Source of the DNA: UBA6163 sp031411655
GTDB taxonomy: Bacteria; Planctomycetota; Planctomycetia; Pirellulales; Pirellulaceae
Direction: 5' to 3'
NCBI GenBank assembly: GCA_031411655.1
Contig: JANOBM010000056.1
Coordinates: forward strand, 62,001-126,000
Length of the DNA: 64,000 bases
The notes beneath the pieces are model-generated. The model saw only the letters and a list, made by a program, of their open reading frames with translations, did not search any database and was not told the DNA's origin. The translations under genes and the position numbers were made by a program. Shown piece after piece: positions 9,917-18,026 of the stretch (the first letter of the stretch is position 1; each line of letters begins with the position of its first letter).

Positions 9917-10129
9917 ATGAGCTCGATCGGAAACGTACCCCCTGCAATCAGCCAGTTGATTCAAACCTTAGGGGAACAATCGCAGGCCGAGTCAAAAATC
10001 GCATACGCGGTAGCGGGGAAACAGCTTCAAGCTGCAAGGCAAACGGGCGAAGCTGTGATCCAGCTTCTGGAACAAGCCGTTGACGTTCAATCTCAACTTG
10101 CAAGCGGTAAGTTGAATGTACGTGCGTAG
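9917..10129 (+). CDS. Small YjfB-like putative motility protein
   Basis: A 70-residue cytoplasmic protein starting at ATG 9917 (MSSIGNVPPAISQLIQTL). The frame is open about 90 bases further upstream, but that part (basic and Ser-rich) does not look like protein. The C-terminal half, GKQLQAARQTGEAVIQLLEQ, is a Gln/Ala-rich amphipathic helix typical of small YjfB-like proteins, which are called putative motility proteins only because they occur in flagellated bacteria. No flagellar gene is nearby. The end of the gene, including its TAG stop, is duplicated 32 bases downstream as a 15-bp repeat. It faces the convergent ispH. The similarity is by eye and the function unknown. Confidence 0.55.
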   Translation: MSSIGNVPPAISQLIQTLGEQSQAESKIAYAVAGKQLQAARQTGEAVIQLLEQAVDVQSQLASGKLNVRA

Positions 10130-10165
10130 GCTTGCACGTGCGCACTTTTATACGTGCGTAGGCTT
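10119..10165. repeat. 15-bp direct repeat spanning the stop codon of the YjfB-like gene
   Basis: TACGTGCGTAGGCTT occurs at 10119-10133 and again exactly at 10151-10165, and a shorter related piece (CAGGCGTAGC) follows at about 10169. The first copy contains the last codons and TAG of the small gene; the second lies in the spacer to ispH. It looks like a local slippage duplication. Confidence 0.8.
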
Positions 10166-10203
10166 ATACAGGCGTAGCATTCCTTGTTGAGAAATGTCGA
10201 GTC

Positions 10204-11139
10204 TTACTTTGCAGATAGGCCGCGAAGCGCTTTAGGCAACGGGAATTGCACCTTCTCTTCGCGAATCATTCGCGATTCGACGGTTGCATTGAAATGCGTG
10301 ATTAGCCAATCAACCGTCTCGTTCACCACCGATTCGGGCGCGCTTGCGCCGGCAGTGATCAGAACTGTATTCGACGGTTCGAACCATTCGTGTCTCAGGT
10401 CCTGTGGACCATCGACAAGGTAGGATCGTTGTCCTTTTTCGGCTGCAAGTTCCCGTAGCCGTTGGCTGTTGCTACTGTTTTGGCTTCCAAGCACGATGAC
10501 GATATCCGCCAATGCCGAGAGTTCGCGGACCGCTTCCTGGCGGTTTTGCGTGGCGTAGCAAATGTCTTCTTTGGGTGGCGACTGGATGTCGGGAAATCGT
10601 GCGCGAAGCCTTGTGATAATCCGATTGGCATCGTCGACTGAAAGTGTTGTTTGAGTCAAGAAAGCTAGTTTGGTACCCGGAGGAAATTCGAGCTTGTCCA
10701 CGCCAGCTTCGTCTTCCACAAGAACAATGGCTTCGGGGGCTTCGCCCAGCGTTCCAATCACTTCATCGTGGCCCTCGTGTCCAACCAGAATGATCTTGTA
10801 GCCGTCTTTGGCGAATCGGATGGCTTCGAGGTGGACTTTCGTTACCAATGGACAAGTCGCATCAATGGCATTTAGCCTGCGGCGTCTGGCGTGGTTGCGA
10901 ATTTCTGGCGAAACTCCGTGAGCCGAAAACAGCAGCGTGCTGCCCGGAGGCACTTCATCGAGATGGTCAACGAAAACAGCGCCTTTTTCGCGGAAGTTCC
11001 GGACCACATATTGGTTGTGGACGATTTCATGGTAGACGTAGACGGGTGGCCCAAACGCTTGAAGGGTCAATTCGAGGCTGTCGACCGCCATATTGACGCC
11101 GGCACAAAACCCTCGCGGAGCGGCAAGAATGATTTTCAT
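10204..11139 (-). CDS. ispH: 4-hydroxy-3-methylbut-2-enyl diphosphate reductase
   Basis: IspH (LytB) is the last enzyme of the MEP pathway, a [4Fe-4S] protein that reduces HMBPP to IPP and DMAPP. The three cluster cysteines are visible: C12 in PRGFCAG, one in ATCPLVTKVH and one in DICYATQNRQ. The substrate-binding histidines are in YHEIVHNQ, in the LLFSAHGVS segment and in LVGHEGHDEV. The length of 311 residues is normal and the start MKIILAAPRGFCAGV is the family's usual N-terminus. It is divergent from hpnC (38 bases between starts), so the enzyme that makes C5 units sits head-to-head with the genes that use C15 units for squalene. A shared promoter region is likely but not demonstrable by eye. 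Confidence 0.96.
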   Translation of the reverse strand: MKIILAAPRGFCAGVNMAVDSLELTLQAFGPPVYVYHEIVHNQYVVRNFREKGAVFVDHLDEVPPGSTLLFSAHGVSPEIRNHARRRRLNAIDATCPLVTKVHLEAIRFAKDGYKIILVGHEGHDEVIGTLGEAPEAIVLVEDEAGVDKLEFPPGTKLAFLTQTTLSVDDANRIITRLRARFPDIQSPPKEDICYATQNRQEAVRELSALADIVIVLGSQNSSNSQRLRELAAEKGQRSYLVDGPQDLRHEWFEPSNTVLITAGASAPESVVNETVDWLITHFNATVESRMIREEKVQFPLPKALRGLSAK

Positions 11140-11177
11140 TTACAAGTGGTGGACGGTAGTAGAGGAATCGAGTCATC

Positions 11178-12110
11178 TTGAAGATAACCGCTCGTTGCCC
11201 TCTAAGTCCAACGGTGCCTTCAAAGTCCAACGGGATTGTCACTACTTTGTCCGATAAACTACCGACTCTTCCAGCTGCAGAACGGTACTGCCGTCGAGTC
11301 GCCAGGAGTCATTACGAGAATTTCATTGTCGGCAGTATTTTCCTGCCTAAGTCGATGCGCCAACCGTTTTACAACGTTTACGCGTACTGCCGCCACGCGG
11401 ACGACATCGCAGACCTTTCGCCTTCGCGGGAAGAAGCAACGACAAAACTGATCGACTGGAGAAGGCAATTGGCCGATTGCTTTTCGGGGGCCGCCCTCCA
11501 CCCCATTTTCGTCGCGTTAAAGGAGACGATCGAACAGTTTGACTTGGTGATGGAGCCGTTTGATGATCTTATTTCCGCGTTCCTACAAGACCAAACAAAG
11601 CTCCGCTACAAGACCCATGACGAACTTATCGATTACTGTCGGCGGTCCGCCAATCCGGTTGGAAGGATTGTTTTAAAACTGGCCGGGGCGGCATCCGATG
11701 ACAACGTTTTGCTCTCCGATTCGATCTGCACGGGACTTCAGCTTGCCAACCATTGGCAGGATCTTCAAAGAGACTTCCAGGCTGGACGAGTGTACCTGCC
11801 AAGCGAAGACGCTGGTCGCTTCGGCGTCGACTTGGAGCGGCTTGGAGACGCTGAACAAGCGCTGGCAGTCCGTGAAATGGTTCAATGGGAGTGTGATCGA
11901 GCAGAAAAACTTCTGCGCAGTGGTCTCGGATTGGCAAATCAGGTGCCCCGTTGGCTTGCCAAAGACATACGGTTGATAGGCCACGGTGGAATTTCTACTT
12001 TGGATGCGATTCGAAAAATCGATTACCGAGTGATGAGCACCAGGCCAGTCGTGTCCCGTTTGGAACAAGTACGTTTGGTGGTTGCGGCGTTTTTTGGGTG
12101 TCTTGACTAA
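11178..12110 (+). CDS. hpnC: Squalene synthesis protein HpnC (hydroxysqualene synthase-type)
   Basis: HpnC belongs to the trans-isoprenyl diphosphate synthase head-to-head group. In the three-enzyme route HpnD joins two farnesyl diphosphates to presqualene diphosphate, HpnC converts that to hydroxysqualene, and HpnE reduces it to squalene. The sequence has the first Asp-rich motif (YAYCRHADDIADL) and the second (NHWQDLQRDFQAGRVYLP), plus ARSHYENFIVGSIFLP near the N-terminus as in HpnC. The frame opens with TTG 11178; alternatives are GTG 11214 or a TTG just before the ERYCRRVARSHYENF block, so the start is uncertain. It is followed by hpnD, whose preferred start lies 13 bases after this stop. 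Assignment to HpnC rather than HpnD is by order and N-terminal motif. Confidence 0.9.
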   Translation: MKITARCPLSPTVPSKSNGIVTTLSDKLPTLPAAERYCRRVARSHYENFIVGSIFLPKSMRQPFYNVYAYCRHADDIADLSPSREEATTKLIDWRRQLADCFSGAALHPIFVALKETIEQFDLVMEPFDDLISAFLQDQTKLRYKTHDELIDYCRRSANPVGRIVLKLAGAASDDNVLLSDSICTGLQLANHWQDLQRDFQAGRVYLPSEDAGRFGVDLERLGDAEQALAVREMVQWECDRAEKLLRSGLGLANQVPRWLAKDIRLIGHGGISTLDAIRKIDYRVMSTRPVVSRLEQVRLVVAAFFGCLD

Positions 12111-12123
12111 CCGCGACAAAACA

Positions 12124-13116
12124 ATGAGTTTGACGGTTATGCGCCACGTCGACGCCAATATTGCGATCAGTTATCGAAAAGTCCGCCTCATCGCAAGGAA
12201 GTCGGGCAGCAGTTTTTATCGTTCCTTCTGGTTGTTGCCAGCGGAAAAGCGTTCTGCCATGTGTGCACTCTATGCGTTTGCACGCATCACCGACGATATC
12301 GGTGACTGCGACGCCCCGGTCTCGTTGCGGCGAAAATGGTTGCAGTGGTGGCGGCAGGCGACCGCATTGAACCTGCTCGTCGATCCCATTGATTGTGTTT
12401 GTGTGATACCGGACGGCCTACCACCTTCCACATCAGATTGGCCAGTCGATCTGCAGCGACGGGTCGTCGACATCCTTCCTGCCATGCGGGATGCGGCGGG
12501 AAGATTTGGAATTCCTAGTCGCTACCTTCTTGAGATCATCGATGGCGTGCTCGCCGATCAACGTAAAACCAGATTCGATACCTTTGAACAGCTTGAGCAC
12601 TATTGTTACTTGGTCGCATCCGCAGTGGGAATCGCCTGTTTGCACATCTGGCAGTTTGAATCACCTTTGCCCATGCGCGCCGCCATCGATTGCGGGCTTG
12701 CATTCCAGCTCACCAACATTCTTCGTGACATTGCCGAAGACGCTAAACGCGGCCGAATTTACTTGCCCCAGCAGCACTGGGCACAACATGGGCTCTGTGA
12801 GGACGATCTCCTTCAACCACGTCCCGACGATCGGATGCGTTGTCTGATTTCCGACGAGGTCAAACGGGCATCGGATCTTTACAATTCGGGATGGCGAGTC
12901 TGGGATTCGCTTCACCCGGACGGACGTCCGATGTTTAGCATGATGTGGCGTACGTATCGTCGATTGCTTTCGCGTATTGAGGCGAATCCCGGTGCCGTGC
13001 TCTCGGGACGAGTCCAGTTAACTGCTTTGGATCGACTGGAATTGGCATCAAGCCACTTCATTAGGCCAGTATTTCGCCGGTTGCCCGTACCGCCGACAGA
13101 AGTGGTGCAAGAATGA
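12124..13116 (+). CDS. hpnD: Presqualene diphosphate synthase HpnD
   Basis: This is the second head-to-head prenyl synthase of the locus. The Asp-rich motifs are ARITDDIGD and LRDIAEDAKRGRIYLPQQ, and SSFYRSFWLLPAEKRSAM is the conserved N-terminal block. The frame is open from 12082, inside hpnC, but ATG 12124 (MSLTVMRHVDANIAISYRKV) gives the expected length of 330 residues and avoids overlapping hpnC. Its TGA stop overlaps the ATG of hpnE (ATGA at 13113-13116), which suggests translational coupling. It condenses two FPP molecules to presqualene diphosphate. Confidence 0.92.
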   Translation: MSLTVMRHVDANIAISYRKVRLIARKSGSSFYRSFWLLPAEKRSAMCALYAFARITDDIGDCDAPVSLRRKWLQWWRQATALNLLVDPIDCVCVIPDGLPPSTSDWPVDLQRRVVDILPAMRDAAGRFGIPSRYLLEIIDGVLADQRKTRFDTFEQLEHYCYLVASAVGIACLHIWQFESPLPMRAAIDCGLAFQLTNILRDIAEDAKRGRIYLPQQHWAQHGLCEDDLLQPRPDDRMRCLISDEVKRASDLYNSGWRVWDSLHPDGRPMFSMMWRTYRRLLSRIEANPGAVLSGRVQLTALDRLELASSHFIRPVFRRLPVPPTEVVQE

Positions 13117-14534
13117 ATGCGAACCCAACCAGGGTCGCAATCATCGGGGGAGGTCTTGCGGGTATGTCCGCAGCGGTGGCATTGACCGAGGGCCAGCGCG
13201 ACCTTGACATAACCCTGTTTGAAGCGAAACGGATTACCGGTGGCCGAGCAGGATCGTTCATTGATCCTCGCTCCGGTGAAAGTATCGATTACTGCCAGCA
13301 TGTCGCGATGGGGTGTTGTACCAATTTGTTGAAGATGTTGGAGCGATTGGGAATCGAGAGCCCTTGGAATCGCTACAGCGAATTATCGTTTTATCATCCG
13401 GAACATGCGCCAACACGATTCACCAAATCGGCCTGGCTTCCACCACCATTGCATCTTCTTTCGTCCTTTATGCATTTGCGTTACTTGTCTTGGGATCAAA
13501 GAAGTCAGATCGCCACGGCGACATGGGCGATGATGCGCGCTCGCTCGGAGGCACTCGGAAGCGTCACCGCTTCCGAGTGGCTTTCGAGCCATGGTCAATC
13601 GTCGGCGACTATCCAAGATTACTGGAACGTCGTGATCGCTAGTGCTCTCGGAGAAAGTTGCGAACGAGTGAATATGGCATCGGCACGCAAGGTGTTTGTC
13701 GATGGTTTCCTCTCCAACCGCTACGCCAGTGATATTTGGGTGCCGAAAGATCCATTAGCAAAACTATTTGGAGTCGACCTGCCGAACGCCATAAAAAATA
13801 GAGGTGTAACGTTATGTACTGGATCATTGGCCCGGTCGATCTCGTTCCGCACGGAGCAAGTTGCAGTCGTCCGTATTGACGATGAGGCGTTTGAGTTCGA
13901 TCGTGTGATCCTGGCGACCCCGGTATTTGGGTGGGAAAAGTTGCTTGACCAAGCGAATGCTCTCGCAGCGGGTCTTCCAAAAGATCGCTTTGCCTCGGTC
14001 CCAAGTTCCGCGATTACTGGTGTTCATCTTTGGTTCGATGTGCCTATCATGGATCGGCCACACGCGATTCTGGTGGGCACTCTGGCGCAATGGGTTTTTA
14101 GGCAATCGCAACCCAAGCAAGGTTTGACAGAGCCGCTAAGCCACTATCTTCAAGTGGTGATCAGTGCATCCCGCGACTTGCGTCAATTACCAGCAGACGA
14201 GATCGTTAATCGAATCGTGACGGAAATCCGCCACGCCTTCCCGCAGGCAGTAAACGCAAAGCTTCTGCGTAGCCGAATCGTCACCGATCCGCAGTCCGTC
14301 TATTCAATCAGTCCCGAAGTACAAGCGATGCGGCCTGCATCGCGTACCGCCCTGCCCTGCTTCCATTTGGCAGGTGACTTTGTCCAAACCGGATGGCCAG
14401 CGACGATGGAGGGTGCGGTGATCAGCGGGCGGATGGCGGCGTCGAGTGTCCGACAATCGCTTGGGCAGCAACCGATAGAGGTAGACGCCGGTCTTCCCCG
14501 ATCGTGGTTAGTGAACCGTTTCATTCGACCTTGA
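13113..14534 (+). CDS. hpnE: Squalene-associated FAD-dependent desaturase/reductase HpnE
   Basis: HpnE is an amine-oxidase/phytoene-desaturase-like flavoprotein that reduces hydroxysqualene to squalene. The N-terminal FAD-binding Rossmann motif is VAIIGGGLAGMSAAVAL, followed by the GG-RAGSF motif (ITGGRAGSFID) and a C-terminal FAD block (FHLAGDFVQTGWPATMEGAV). The length of 473 residues is normal. It overlaps hpnD by 4 bases and closes the hpnCDE operon. No squalene-hopene cyclase gene is in the window, so whether squalene goes on to hopanoids or another triterpenoid cannot be told. Confidence 0.93.
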   Translation: MNANPTRVAIIGGGLAGMSAAVALTEGQRDLDITLFEAKRITGGRAGSFIDPRSGESIDYCQHVAMGCCTNLLKMLERLGIESPWNRYSELSFYHPEHAPTRFTKSAWLPPPLHLLSSFMHLRYLSWDQRSQIATATWAMMRARSEALGSVTASEWLSSHGQSSATIQDYWNVVIASALGESCERVNMASARKVFVDGFLSNRYASDIWVPKDPLAKLFGVDLPNAIKNRGVTLCTGSLARSISFRTEQVAVVRIDDEAFEFDRVILATPVFGWEKLLDQANALAAGLPKDRFASVPSSAITGVHLWFDVPIMDRPHAILVGTLAQWVFRQSQPKQGLTEPLSHYLQVVISASRDLRQLPADEIVNRIVTEIRHAFPQAVNAKLLRSRIVTDPQSVYSISPEVQAMRPASRTALPCFHLAGDFVQTGWPATMEGAVISGRMAASSVRQSLGQQPIEVDAGLPRSWLVNRFIRP

Positions 14535-14550
14535 TGAGCGCATTAGCGAA

Positions 14551-14583
14551 GCGCCGAGTGAGCGCCGAGTGAGCGTCGAGTGA
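14551..14583. repeat. 11-bp tandem repeat, three copies
   Basis: GCGCCGAGTGA at 14551-14561 and 14562-14572 is followed by GCGTCGAGTGA at 14573-14583, directly after hpnE. A different 11-bp triple repeat follows the next gene, so the two arrays flank it. Confidence 0.85.
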
Positions 14584-14714
14584 TTCGAAGGTGAGTCAAG
14601 GCAGTAAACTGAATGGGGTCGAGCCGTGGTTTGAAAAAGCCGGCGACTTTTGGGGGGGTAGCCCTGCTGCTAAGGTTTACTGTGAACTTTTGGAAAGTAC
14701 TGGACTGGAACTTT

Positions 14715-14732
14715 AGGAGAGTCGGTCGCGTG
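14715..14732 (+). promoter_or_regulatory. Ribosome-binding site that fixes the start of the photolyase fusion
   Basis: AGGAGA at 14715-14720 lies 9 bases before GTG 14730. The frame is open from ATG 14613, but those 39 residues are not photolyase-like and lack such a site, so GTG 14730 is preferred. Confidence 0.65.
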
Positions 14733-17180
14733 GAATTTACGCTTCCCCCATTTTTAAATGAGCGTCTACGGTGGATCGTGGAGCCATCGGCGAAGATCAC
14801 TGGTGAGTACGTCCTTTACTGGATGCACCACGCGGTGAGAGCACACGAGAACCCTGCGCTGGATGCTGCCCATTGTCTGGCGGTTCAGATGGGCTTGCCG
14901 CTTCTGGTTTACCATGGTGTGAGCGAAGACTACCCGTACGCATCGGACCGCCATCATGCGTTCATGATGCAAGGGGCTCGCGATGTCGAACGCGAATTTC
15001 TTGATTTAGGCGTGAGATATGCTTTTCACCTACAACGAGACGGAGCTCGTGGACCGCACCTTCGCGAGTTGACTCGGCGAGCCTCGATTCTCGTCACTGA
15101 GGAAATGCCGGTTGAACCCGTCGTTGGTTGGTTGGAGAGACTGCGGCTGGCGTGCGCGACTCCGATCGCAACGGTGGACTCTAGTTGCATCGTGCCGGTC
15201 TCGCTTTTGAAGAAGCCGTTCACGCGGGCATTTGAATTTCGTGATGCTAGGAAAGCGTATGCGGATGCAAGATTGTCCCTCCCCTACCCTTCCCTTCCGT
15301 CGCCGGCTGACCCATTTACGGGGACGCTTCCCTTTGAGCCGATCGATTTACAGCGAGCTGACCTTCGTGATTTGATCGGAAAGTGTCGCATCGACCACTC
15401 CGTAGCTCCGGTCATCGATACGCCTGGAGGCAGCCGAGCTGGTTATGACCGATGGGGCCGATTTAAGGCGACGGCACTGCGCGAATACTCGAAACGCCGA
15501 AACGATGCTGCTGACCAAGAGGGAGTCAGTCGCATGAGCGCTTATCTGCATTATGGAATGGTAAGTCCCTTCCGCATCGCGAGAGAAGCCGCTGAATTGA
15601 ACGCAGAAAAGTTTCTTGATGAACTGCTGATTTGGAGAGAGCTTGCCTTTCATTTCTGTTTCCACAATGTTGAGGGGCTAGACTCGCTTGACGGTGTACC
15701 CGATTGGGCGAAACGATCGTTAGCAGTCCATGCGAGAGACATTCGGCGATCCGATCATTCCTGGGAATCACTGGCGCGTGGGCAAACGGAGAGTCCGTTA
15801 TGGAATGCATGTCAAAGGAGCCTGCTCAAGCACGGTGAGCTTCATAACAATGTTCGTATGACCTGGGGGAAATCTTTTTTGCACTGGACCAGTTCCCCAG
15901 ATCGCGCCCTATGTATGGCAATCGACTTGAACCATCGGTTTGCATTGGACGGACGGGATCCAAATAGTTACGGCGGGTTGTTGTGGTGTTTTGGACAATT
16001 CGATCGACCGTTTGAGCCTGAACAGCCTGTCTTCGGTGTTGTCCGACCCAGAAGCCCCGAGGAACACACCGAACGAATCAGCATGCCAAAGTTCCTTGGT
16101 GTCATTGATCGTCCTACCGCTGCGCGAGCGACTCGAATTGCGATCATCGGTGCAGGAATCGCTGGACTGGTAGCCGCTCGAACGCTTGCAGACCATGGGC
16201 TCGATGTTCAAGTGTTCGAGAAGTCTGGCGGAGTCGGCGGTCGAATGGCAACTCGCCGTACGGTTGACGGCTTACAGTTCGACCACGGCGCCCAGTACTT
16301 CACGGCGCGAGGCGAAAAATTCTCACGGCATGTTCATTCTTGGATCCATGACGGGTTGGTAAGACAATGGGATGGTCGAATCGTTGAGTTGAGCGATGGC
16401 ACGGTAATGGCAGAAAAACAGGAGACGGCACGCTACGTTGCAGTCCCAGGAATGAATGCGATTGCTCGCAGTCTCGCTACCGATCTCAACATCACACTCG
16501 ACACCACGATTACAGACCTTCGCCGTATCAAAGGTGTCGAAAACGATCGCTGGCACTTGATCGATCATGAGCAGAATAGATGCGGAGAGTCTGATTATGT
16601 GATCGTCAATTGTCCGCCATCCCAAGCGGAGCCACTTTTACGCGATCACACTCCGATCGCCAAGACAATTGAGTCAGTAGAAATGTTGCCCTGTTGGGCG
16701 TCGATGGTGCGACTGGAAGCGAAGATTTCCTTGCCGTTTGACGGTGCTTTTGTTCAGAACAACCCACTTGCTTGGATTAGTCGAAACGATTCCAAGCCAG
16801 GGCGCCCTCGAGTTGAGGGCTCGTGTTGGGTTCTTCACGGCTCTGCCTCTTGGTCAAAAGCCAACGTTGATCGTGACGCTACAGCGATCGAACCACTTTT
16901 ACATCAGGCTTTCCGAGATGCTGTCGAGGTACCACTAGGGGATATTGAAAGTTTCGGCACTCATCGATGGAGGTACGCAATCCCCAGTACTGTTTTAAAT
17001 GAGCTCTGTTTGTGGGACCCGACGTCGAAACTTGGCGCTTGTGGAGATTGGTGTGGCGGCCCGCGCATCGAAGGGGCCTATCAGAGTGGAGTTGCGATGG
17101 CAGGCTCCCTGTTGCGTGATCTAATGATTGATCGCAAGCCCCCGGAGCGGATCGCAACACAACCGTTGCTGCCGTTCTAA
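14730..17180 (+). CDS. Fusion: class II DNA photolyase-like domain + FAD-dependent amine-oxidase/renalase-like domain
   Basis: The protein has 816 residues. Residues 1 to about 465 form a class II CPD photolyase-like protein. The N-terminal Rossmann antenna half contains YVLYWMHHAVRAHENPALD. The FAD-binding helical half contains RAGYDRWGRFKATALREYS, SAYLHYGMVSPFRIAREA and DELLIWRELAFHFC, and the class II block WGKSFLHWTSSP leading to LDGRDPNSYGGLLWCFGQFD. At about residue 466 a second, complete flavoprotein begins: GxGxxG in IAIIGAGIAGLVAART (G474-G479), VFEKSGGVGGRMATRR and FDHGAQYFTAR, ending with CGDWCGGPRIEGAYQSG. That is the renalase-like NAD(P)/FAD oxidoreductase family. Photolyase repairs UV dimers with FADH-; a linked flavin oxidoreductase might reduce or load its flavin, but this is inference. 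The gene stands alone between hpnE and the kinase block and is flanked by tandem repeats. Confidence 0.88.
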   Translation: MEFTLPPFLNERLRWIVEPSAKITGEYVLYWMHHAVRAHENPALDAAHCLAVQMGLPLLVYHGVSEDYPYASDRHHAFMMQGARDVEREFLDLGVRYAFHLQRDGARGPHLRELTRRASILVTEEMPVEPVVGWLERLRLACATPIATVDSSCIVPVSLLKKPFTRAFEFRDARKAYADARLSLPYPSLPSPADPFTGTLPFEPIDLQRADLRDLIGKCRIDHSVAPVIDTPGGSRAGYDRWGRFKATALREYSKRRNDAADQEGVSRMSAYLHYGMVSPFRIAREAAELNAEKFLDELLIWRELAFHFCFHNVEGLDSLDGVPDWAKRSLAVHARDIRRSDHSWESLARGQTESPLWNACQRSLLKHGELHNNVRMTWGKSFLHWTSSPDRALCMAIDLNHRFALDGRDPNSYGGLLWCFGQFDRPFEPEQPVFGVVRPRSPEEHTERISMPKFLGVIDRPTAARATRIAIIGAGIAGLVAARTLADHGLDVQVFEKSGGVGGRMATRRTVDGLQFDHGAQYFTARGEKFSRHVHSWIHDGLVRQWDGRIVELSDGTVMAEKQETARYVAVPGMNAIARSLATDLNITLDTTITDLRRIKGVENDRWHLIDHEQNRCGESDYVIVNCPPSQAEPLLRDHTPIAKTIESVEMLPCWASMVRLEAKISLPFDGAFVQNNPLAWISRNDSKPGRPRVEGSCWVLHGSASWSKANVDRDATAIEPLLHQAFRDAVEVPLGDIESFGTHRWRYAIPSTVLNELCLWDPTSKLGACGDWCGGPRIEGAYQSGVAMAGSLLRDLMIDRKPPERIATQPLLPF

Positions 17181-17197
17181 TCCAGGCCGTTCCAGAG

Positions 17198-17230
17198 TCA
17201 ACGAAGGATCAACGAAGGATCAACGAAGGG
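17198..17230. repeat. 11-bp tandem repeat, three copies
   Basis: TCAACGAAGGA at 17198-17208 and 17209-17219, then TCAACGAAGGG at 17220-17230, just after the photolyase fusion stop and before the convergent sigma-like gene. Confidence 0.85.
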
Positions 17231-17306
17231 CTCACCATCGGGCCATCAGCCAATGATCGTTACCACTCGGATCGATCCGCAGACGATGCATTGGGGCTCT
17301 AGTGAT

Positions 17307-18002
17307 TCATTTGCCGTTGGAAGAAAGAAAGATTCCAACCAAGCCGAGCGATTCTATTTCTTGCTGGATGTCTGCTGTACCCTGCTGTTCCAGAGTGTCC
17401 ATAATTTCTCCTTCTAGCAGGCTTGCGAAGGCAGCCTTCGCGTTGACTAGAAGCTGCCGAATATCGTCGTGCTCGACGTGTAAGTCAGTCTCTGTGTTGA
17501 TCCTGATTGCCAACATGGCAGCATCCTCATCGGGATGCTCGGTGGCGGTACGAAGTACAGTGTAAAACGGTTTGTTCAAGTCTTTGTGTTCCAGGCGTTC
17601 CAAACTGCGCCATGCTCGCATGAGCAGGCCTTTTCTCCAGTTTGCTATCCAAGATGGCGAATCGGGGACCCACACAGCGAAATCAATGGCAGGGCGATTC
17701 CTTTCCGGCAGATCGGCAATGACGGATTTGGAAGCGGAGCGAATCCCACGCATCAAGAAATCTCTAATTCGTCCTTTGCCGTGGGTGCCAAATCCCTGAC
17801 TCACAAGGTGGGCGATCAGCCGTTTTAAGCATTCATCGGCTTGTGCCTCGTCGCCGAGCCAAAGCACCAACTGCTCTCGCATCGGTAAAAGATAGCGCAA
17901 CACAAAACCCGCCGCACTTTCTGCCGCTGTCCATGGCTGTGTCGGATGGGAAAGGCCCGCTGAGGAAGACACCGATGATAAGTTCATGACCGTTTTTCGC
18001 AA
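17307..18002 (-). CDS. ECF-sigma-like protein paired with a Ser/Thr kinase
   Basis: This 231-residue cytoplasmic protein has the layout of planctomycete ECF-type sigma factors. A region-2-like helical segment (RYLLPMREQLVLWLGDEAQA, then GRIRDFLMRGIRSASKS) covers residues about 35-95. A region-4-like helix-turn-helix segment (YTVLRTATEHPDEDAAMLA, then HDDIRQLLVNAKAAFASLL) covers about 145-205. The region-2 core is degenerate compared with classical ECF factors, so DNA or core-polymerase binding is not certain. It starts 24 bases after the stop of the Ser/Thr kinase gene on the same strand and is very likely co-transcribed. Such kinase-ECF pairs are known, and the kinase may control the sigma-like partner by phosphorylation; here that is inference. 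The start could also be M6. Confidence 0.65.
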   Translation of the reverse strand: MRKTVMNLSSVSSSAGLSHPTQPWTAAESAAGFVLRYLLPMREQLVLWLGDEAQADECLKRLIAHLVSQGFGTHGKGRIRDFLMRGIRSASKSVIADLPERNRPAIDFAVWVPDSPSWIANWRKGLLMRAWRSLERLEHKDLNKPFYTVLRTATEHPDEDAAMLAIRINTETDLHVEHDDIRQLLVNAKAAFASLLEGEIMDTLEQQGTADIQQEIESLGLVGIFLSSNGK

Positions 18003-18026
18003 CTGTGACGTAGCGAGCGAATCACC

